Assembly: GCF_027625995.1 (NCBI RefSeq)
Contig: NZ_CP115396.1
Span: 4,464,501-4,528,500 of the forward strand
DNA from: Hymenobacter yonginensis
Lineage (GTDB): Bacteria > Bacteroidota > Bacteroidia > Cytophagales > Hymenobacteraceae
Reading direction: 5' to 3'
Length of the DNA stretch: 64,000 nt
The position numbers and the translations under genes were made by a program. This document shows, piece by piece, positions 59,254 through 64,000 of this stretch. Position 1 is the first letter of the stretch, and every line of letters starts with the position of its first letter. The notes under the pieces are model-generated. The model ran no database searches and was not told the DNA's origin. It was given only the letters and a program-made list of their open reading frames with translations.

Positions 59254-61443
59254 ATGCGTAGTGCCGGAATCCGAACCGCCCCCAACGGGCAGGCTGCCTC
59301 GGCGGCTGCGCTGGAAACGGCTGCCGCGCACCTGCCCGGCCAAACCCGCCTGACCCGAATTGCCCTCATTGGCAACCCCAACTCCGGCAAAACGTCGCTG
59401 TTCAACCAGCTGACCGGGCTCAACCAGAAAGTAGGCAACTTCCCCGGCGTGACCGTGGACCGCAAGACCGGCATCAGCCAGCTGACGCCGCAGCACCGCG
59501 CCGAAATCATCGACCTGCCCGGCACCTACTCGCTCTATCCCAAGAGCCTCGACGAAAAGGTGATTACCGATCTGCTCTACGATCAGACGTCGGGGCAGTA
59601 CCCGGATTTCGTGATTGTGACGGCCGACGCAAGCAACCTGCGCCGCAACCTGCTGCTGTTCACGCAACTCGCTGACCTGGGCCTACCGGCCGTGCTGGCT
59701 TTGAACATGATGGACGTGGCCGAGCAGCACGGCATCAGTATTGATCTGACGGAGCTGCAGCGGGAGCTGGGCGTGCCGGTTATTCCGATGAACGCCCGCA
59801 AGGGCATTGGAGTAGCGGCCCTCAAGATTGTGATGGCGCAGCAGCTAGATGCCCCGGCCGTGTCGTTCTACGAGCCCGAGCCGGAGCTGCTGCCTATGAT
59901 CCGGCAGATCCGTTACTACTTCAACCTGCACAACGACTACCTGGCGCTACACTACGCCCACCAGGGGCGCCACATCAGCTTCCTCACGCCCGACCAGCGC
60001 GCCTACGTGGCCGAGCTGGTGGCGAAATACGAGTTTGAGCCCACGGCGCGGCAGGCGCAGGAAACCATTGCCCGCTACGCCCGCATCAACGAGCTGCTGC
60101 TGAATGCCGTGTCGGTGACGCGCACGGAGCGGGCCGAGCCGTACAGCAACCGGATTGATCGGGTGCTCACGCACCGCGTGTGGGGCTACCTGATTTTCAT
60201 GCTGGTGCTGTTTCTGCTGTTTCAGGCGGTGTTTGCCTGGGCCAGCTACCCCATGGAGCTGATTGACGAGGGCGTGGCCTGGATCAACGGTCTTATCCAA
60301 TCCAACTTCGACGGCCCGCTTATCAGCTTGCTTACGGAGGGCGTGCTGGCCGGGCTGGGCGGCGTGCTGATCTTCATTCCGCAGATTGCGCTGCTGTTTG
60401 CCTTCATTGCGGTGCTGGAAGAAACCGGCTACATGGCCCGCGTTACGTTCATGATGGACCGCATCATGCGCAAGTTTGGGCTCAACGGCAAAAGCGTGGT
60501 GCCCTTGATTTCGGGCATGGCCTGCGCGGTGCCGGCCATCATGAGCGCGCGCACCATCGAAAACCGCAAAGACCGGCTGATCACCATCTTCGTGACGCCA
60601 CTCATGAGCTGCTCGGCCCGCATTCCGGTGTACACGGTGCTGATTGGGCTGGTGGTGCCCGACCAGCCGGTGCTAGGCATCTTCAACCTGCGCGGCGTGG
60701 CCCTGATGAGTCTGTACCTGCTGGGCTTCGTGTCGGCGGTGGGCTCGGCGTGGCTGATGAAACTGTTTATGCGCACCACCGAACGCAGCTACTTCATCAT
60801 GGAGTTTCCGGTGTACCGCTGGCCGCGCTGGAAAAACGTGGGCCTGACCATCGTGGAGAAGGTGAAAGCCTTTGTGTTTCAGGCCGGCAAGGTGATTATG
60901 GCCATTTCGGTGATTCTGTGGGTGCTGGCCTCCTACGGGCCGGGCAAGTCCATGGAGCAGGCCGAAGCGCAGGCGCGTGCGGCTGCGCAAACGCAGAACT
61001 TAGCGCCCGCCGAAACCGAAAGCAGGGTGGCGTCGCAGAAGCTGGAAAGCTCCTACGCCGGTCACTTTGGCCACTTCATCGAGCCCGCCATCCGGCCGCT
61101 GGGTTTCGACTGGAAAATCGGTATTTCGCTGCTTACGTCCTTTGCCGCCCGGGAGGTGTTTGTGGGCACCATGAGCACCATCTACAGCGTGGGGCAGGAT
61201 GCCAACGAGCTGACCGTGCAGCAGAAGCTGGCCGCCGAAAAAGACCTGAACGGGCAACCGTTTTTCACGCCAGCCCGCTCGGCCTCACTGCTGGTGTTCT
61301 ACGTGTTTGCCATGCAGTGCATGAGCACGCTGGCCGCCACCTACCGCGAAACCAAAGGCTGGATGTGGCCGCTGCTGCAGCTGTTCTACATGACCGGCCT
61401 GGCCTACGCCGCGTCGCTGCTGGTGTATCAGGTACTGAAGTAG
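59254..61443 (+). CDS. feoB: Ferrous iron transport protein FeoB
   Basis: A 729-residue inner-membrane Fe(II) permease with an N-terminal G domain: G1 GNPNSGKTS (40-48), G3 DLPG (87-90), G4 LNMMD (about 155-159). The C-terminal membrane part holds two Gate-type repeats with the family Cys/Pro motifs (SGMACAVPAIMSAR and LMSCSARIPVYT). An acidic/Ala-rich loop (EQAEAQARAAAQTQ) lies before the last helices. Length and order are normal. It forms an operon with feoA. Confidence 0.95.
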   Translation: MRSAGIRTAPNGQAASAAALETAAAHLPGQTRLTRIALIGNPNSGKTSLFNQLTGLNQKVGNFPGVTVDRKTGISQLTPQHRAEIIDLPGTYSLYPKSLDEKVITDLLYDQTSGQYPDFVIVTADASNLRRNLLLFTQLADLGLPAVLALNMMDVAEQHGISIDLTELQRELGVPVIPMNARKGIGVAALKIVMAQQLDAPAVSFYEPEPELLPMIRQIRYYFNLHNDYLALHYAHQGRHISFLTPDQRAYVAELVAKYEFEPTARQAQETIARYARINELLLNAVSVTRTERAEPYSNRIDRVLTHRVWGYLIFMLVLFLLFQAVFAWASYPMELIDEGVAWINGLIQSNFDGPLISLLTEGVLAGLGGVLIFIPQIALLFAFIAVLEETGYMARVTFMMDRIMRKFGLNGKSVVPLISGMACAVPAIMSARTIENRKDRLITIFVTPLMSCSARIPVYTVLIGLVVPDQPVLGIFNLRGVALMSLYLLGFVSAVGSAWLMKLFMRTTERSYFIMEFPVYRWPRWKNVGLTIVEKVKAFVFQAGKVIMAISVILWVLASYGPGKSMEQAEAQARAAAQTQNLAPAETESRVASQKLESSYAGHFGHFIEPAIRPLGFDWKIGISLLTSFAAREVFVGTMSTIYSVGQDANELTVQQKLAAEKDLNGQPFFTPARSASLLVFYVFAMQCMSTLAATYRETKGWMWPLLQLFYMTGLAYAASLLVYQVLK

Positions 61444-61473
61444 CAGCACAACGCTCCCGCTCAGTGCGGCTAG

Positions 61474-61572
61474 GATGTAACGCGAAGTTCCACTTCGCGA
61501 CGCGTGGAGGCAGCCGGGTTTTTCCAGCTGTGTAGTCCGGGCGCGTCGCGAAGTGGAACTTCGCGTTACATC
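61474..61572. repeat. 31-bp inverted repeat after feoB
   Basis: Arms 61474-61504 and 61542-61572 are exact complements around a 37-base loop. Inside each arm lies a smaller palindrome (CGCGAAGTTCCACTTCGCG). It lies between feoB (+) and the convergent RsmI-like gene (-). Confidence 0.85.
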
Positions 61573-61581
61573 TCAGGGGCG

Positions 61582-62292
61582 TTACGTCCCAATCAGGAAC
61601 ACGGCGGGCTGCTTGTGGATTTCGGGCAGGCCGGCTTTGCGCCAGCCAGCTATGGTGTCGGTGCGGACGTATTCGTTGGGGGCGGTGAGGCTGGCGGCAA
61701 TGCACAGGCGGGTACTGCCGCTGAGCTGGCTAAGCAGGTCGTCGAGCAGCTGCATGTTGCGGTAGGGCGTTTCGATGAACAGCTGGGTTTGGTGCTGGGC
61801 CTGCGCCAGGCGCTCCAGCTGCTTGATGGCCGCCGCCCGCCGGGCCCGCTCGATGGGCAGGTAGCCGTGAAACGTGAAGCTCTGCCCGTTCATCCCTGAG
61901 GCCATAAGCGCCAGTAACAGGCTGCTGGGCCCCACCAGCGGCACCACCCGAATCCCGAGCTGATGCGCCGCGCGGGCCAGTTCGGCACCGGGGTCAGCAA
62001 TGCCGGGGCAGCCGGCTTCCGAAATCACGCCCGCATCCTGGCCGGCGCGCACGGGCTGCAGCGCCGCCTGAATCTGGGCCTCGGTGCTGTCTTTGTCGAT
62101 GACGCTTACCTGCAGCTCCTCGATGATGTGCTGCGGGGCCACGCTCTTAATAAAGCGCCGCGCCGTCCGGGCGTTTTCCACCAGAAAGCAGCGCAGCGCC
62201 GCCACCTGCGTGGCCACCTGCGGCGGTAGCACCTGCGCGGCCGTGTCGTCGGCCAGAATGGTGGGAATAAGGTACAGCGTGCCGGTTTTCAA
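61582..62292 (-). CDS. RsmI-like SAM-dependent methyltransferase
   Basis: This 236-residue protein of the tetrapyrrole-methylase/RsmI fold has LYLIPTILADD at the start, FLVENARTARRFIKS, VISEAGCPGIADPGAELARAAHQLG (about 88-112) and VPLVGPSSLLLALMASGMNGQSFTFHGYLP (about 116-145), which matches COG0313. RsmI 2'-O-methylates 16S rRNA C1402. This shorter Bacteroidota branch is usually called 'SAM-dependent methyltransferase' and may not have the same target. The ATG at 62292 starts directly at the fold. Confidence 0.85.
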   Translation of the reverse strand: MKTGTLYLIPTILADDTAAQVLPPQVATQVAALRCFLVENARTARRFIKSVAPQHIIEELQVSVIDKDSTEAQIQAALQPVRAGQDAGVISEAGCPGIADPGAELARAAHQLGIRVVPLVGPSSLLLALMASGMNGQSFTFHGYLPIERARRAAAIKQLERLAQAQHQTQLFIETPYRNMQLLDDLLSQLSGSTRLCIAASLTAPNEYVRTDTIAGWRKAGLPEIHKQPAVFLIGT

Positions 62293-62339
62293 GGGCGTGT
62301 GGTAGTTAAATGGTTAAATTGTTGGGTGGTTGAATGGCT

Positions 62340-62393
62340 AAATGGTTGAATTGCCGAATGGGTATGAACAACCATTCAGCAATTCAACCATTT
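62340..62393. repeat. Hairpin between two - strand genes
   Basis: AATGGTTGAATTGCCGAATGG pairs with CCATTCAGCAATTCAACCATT with one mismatch around a ~9-base loop. Related AAATGG/GGTTGAATGG units lie to the left (62316-62340). It covers the stop of the esterase gene and probably ends its transcript. Confidence 0.65.
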
Positions 62394-63168
62394 AGGCACC
62401 AATGAAAGCGGCTACCAGCCCGAATACTTCTTCCGGCTTTTCGGCGTGCACCCAGTGGCCGGCGTCCAGCACGGTTTCCACCTGCGAGTTCGGAAACAGG
62501 GCCGGGATGCCGTGCAGCTTGTCGTCGGGGGAAATGTAGTCGGACTTGCCGCCGCGGATGAACAGCGCGGGTTTCAGGAAGGGCTGCGGCGCGCTGATTT
62601 CGGCCCCAATGGCGGCCATGTGCTGCGTGAGGGCCGGCAGGTTTTGCCGCCAGGCAAAGGCGTTGTCTTCCTGACGGTAGAGGTTTTTGAGCAGAAACTG
62701 GCGCACGTCGGGCCAGCGAATGTGCTGAGCCAGGGCCTCATCGGCCTGCTGGCGGTTTTCTAGGCTAGCCAGCGGCACGGCATTCAGGCCCGCCACGATG
62801 TCGTCCTGGTGGGCCATGTCGGAGAGGCGCGGGGCAATGTCGACCACGATAAGCCGGGCCAGGCGGTCGGGGTGGTCGAGGGCGAAGCGCATGGCCACTT
62901 TACCACCCATGCTGTGGCCCATCAGGGTAGTATCAGGGCCGAGGCCGAGGTGGTCGAACAGCGCCGACACGTCCTGGCTCATCAGGTCGTAGCTGTGCTC
63001 GGGGCTATGAAACGAGCGGCCGTGGTTGCGCAGGTCCACGCTGATGACGCGGTGGCCGGCGTCGGCCCAGCGGCGGGCCAGCGTCTGCCAGTTGTCGAGG
63101 GTGCCAAACAGGCCGTGGAGAATAACCAGCGGCGTACCCTGGCCTTGTTCGCGGAAATGAAGCAGCAT
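62392..63168 (-). CDS. YbfF-like alpha/beta-hydrolase (esterase)
   Basis: This 258-residue soluble alpha/beta-hydrolase has FREQGQGTPLVILHGLFGTLDNWQ at the start, RVISVDLRNHGRSFHS, the nucleophile elbow LMGHSMGGKVAMRFA (about 92-106) with intact Ser, and the C-terminal VLDAGHWVHAEKPEEV with the catalytic His. It fits the YbfF acyl-CoA/ester hydrolase group. No signal peptide is present. The ATG at 63168 was chosen. It shows that hydrolases with a normal Ser are read well in this window, unlike the paralogues at 53.4 and 55.5 kb. Confidence 0.9.
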   Translation of the reverse strand: MLLHFREQGQGTPLVILHGLFGTLDNWQTLARRWADAGHRVISVDLRNHGRSFHSPEHSYDLMSQDVSALFDHLGLGPDTTLMGHSMGGKVAMRFALDHPDRLARLIVVDIAPRLSDMAHQDDIVAGLNAVPLASLENRQQADEALAQHIRWPDVRQFLLKNLYRQEDNAFAWRQNLPALTQHMAAIGAEISAPQPFLKPALFIRGGKSDYISPDDKLHGIPALFPNSQVETVLDAGHWVHAEKPEEVFGLVAAFIGA

Positions 63169-63228
63169 AGCGGAAACGGTAGGAGTCCGCAAAGGTCGGG
63201 AGTGGGCGCCACATGTGCGCGGCGGCGG

Positions 63229-64000
63229 CTAGGCGGCCGGGCGGGCCGGCAGCCGGATCTGCACCAGCGTGCCCTGGCCCAAGGTACTTTCGACGGTGAG
63301 CGTGCCATGCAGGCGCTCCACAAACGCCCGGCACAGCGGCAGCCCAAGGCCCGTGCCCGAGCGGGAGTTGTTGGAGGCCGATACCATCATGGGCGAGCTG
63401 GCACTGTCGCGCAGCAGGGCGTCGAGCTGCTCGGCGGGCATCCCGCGGCCGGAGTCGGCCACGCTGAGCAGCACATTGTGGTCGGGGGTGGCGGCTGCAT
63501 CCAGCTGAATGTGGCCGCCGCTGGGCGTGAACTTCAGGGCGTTGCCCACCAGATTGCGCAGGATGGTGCGCGTCATGTTCAGATCCGACCACACCTGCAG
63601 GCCAGGTACCTCCGAGGCCGTTAGGCGGATCTGCTTGGCCTCGGCTGTGGTGCGGTACAGCTCCTCGATTTCGGCAAACAACTCATCCACCGAAAGCCAT
63701 TCGGGCTGGCTGACCAGCTCGCCGGTCTGGCTGACGGCCCAGCTCAGCAGGTTGTCGAGCAGGCTGTTGAGGCTGTTGGCCGACTGCCGCACCAGCGTCG
63801 GCAGGCGGCGTAATCCATTCTCGTCGCCCTTGCGCAGATAAAACTCAATCAGCTCGGTTACGCCCACAAACGACGTAACGGGGCCGCGCAAATCGTGCGC
63901 TACTACGGCGTAGAGGCGGTCTTTGGAGGCGGCTACTTCGCGCAGCTCGCGGGTGGCCTGGTGCAGCGCCACGTTGTTGGCGGCCAGAGCGGCCCGGCTT
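63229..64000 (-). CDS. Sensor histidine kinase, C-terminal part
   Basis: The last ~257 residues of a histidine kinase that continues beyond the right edge. The HisKA segment has the phosphoacceptor region YAVVAHDLRGPVTSFVG. The HATPase_c domain follows with the N box (LRNLVGNALKFTPSGG), G1 (VADSGRGMP) and G2 (GTGLGLPLCRAFVERLHG). The upstream part reads as a coiled segment (AANNVALHQATRELREVAASKDRL). Sensor domain and partner regulator are not visible. Confidence 0.9.
   Translation of the reverse strand, partial: SRAALAANNVALHQATRELREVAASKDRLYAVVAHDLRGPVTSFVGVTELIEFYLRKGDENGLRRLPTLVRQSANSLNSLLDNLLSWAVSQTGELVSQPEWLSVDELFAEIEELYRTTAEAKQIRLTASEVPGLQVWSDLNMTRTILRNLVGNALKFTPSGGHIQLDAAATPDHNVLLSVADSGRGMPAEQLDALLRDSASSPMMVSASNNSRSGTGLGLPLCRAFVERLHGTLTVESTLGQGTLVQIRLPARPAA

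Overview
The window comes from a high-GC member of the Bacteroidota, most like Hymenobacter or another Cytophagales relative. The evidence is a SusC/SusD pair, a MurF-Alr fusion, DUF4834, DUF4230 and DUF5686 proteins, a Bacteroidota-type tyrosine integrase, and promoters with the TAnnTTTG -7 box. The taxonomic call is inferred from gene families only.

Left chromosomal part (1-9.4 kb): a fructan-type polysaccharide utilisation locus on the + strand. It holds the end of a PfkB sugar kinase, a secreted GH32 fructanase, a SusC-like TonB-dependent transporter, a SusD-like lipoprotein and a secreted GH65-type enzyme. Together they would cut a fructan at the cell surface, import the pieces and phosphorylate the released hexose.

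Middle part (9,424-39,168): an integrated element of about 29.7 kb at the 3' end of a tRNA-Thr(CGU) gene, bounded by a 21-bp direct repeat (attL and attR). It reads as a phage-derived or phage-satellite-like element. It has an S24 repressor facing a small Cro-like gene, an excisionase-like gene, a small cytosine-methyltransferase-like gene, a replication-initiator-like gene containing five iteron-like repeats, a RecE-like exonuclease, an M15 endolysin with two membrane proteins, an SNase and an integrase next to the tRNA. I recognise no terminase, portal, capsid or tail gene. Its centre carries cargo: an ImmA/IrrE metalloprotease with a P63C protein, then an A+T-rich locus of two giant YD/RHS proteins. 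The second RHS protein ends in an HExxH metallopeptidase-like toxin domain and is followed by a small lipoprotein that may be its immunity protein. A decayed IS3-type element and an IS5-type element lie next to this cargo.

Right chromosomal part (39.2-64 kb): housekeeping and envelope genes. These are an FkbM methyltransferase, DUF4834, a DUF5686 outer-membrane protein, two EamA transporters, RecX, DUF4230, a PLP-dependent deaminase, YfhO, MurF-Alr, two tandem secreted alpha/beta-hydrolase paralogues that both lack the nucleophile serine, an OmpA lipoprotein, a carboxypeptidase-regulatory-like protein, FeoA-FeoB, an RsmI-like methyltransferase, a YbfF-like esterase and the end of a sensor histidine kinase. 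Several long intergenic hairpins lie between these genes.

The most interesting parts are the iteron array, which is conserved as DNA across all three reading frames of its host gene; the RHS metallopeptidase toxin with its putative immunity lipoprotein; the ImmA/IrrE-P63C pair; and the two hydrolase-like proteins without a nucleophile. All assignments come from reading motifs by eye; no database search was run.
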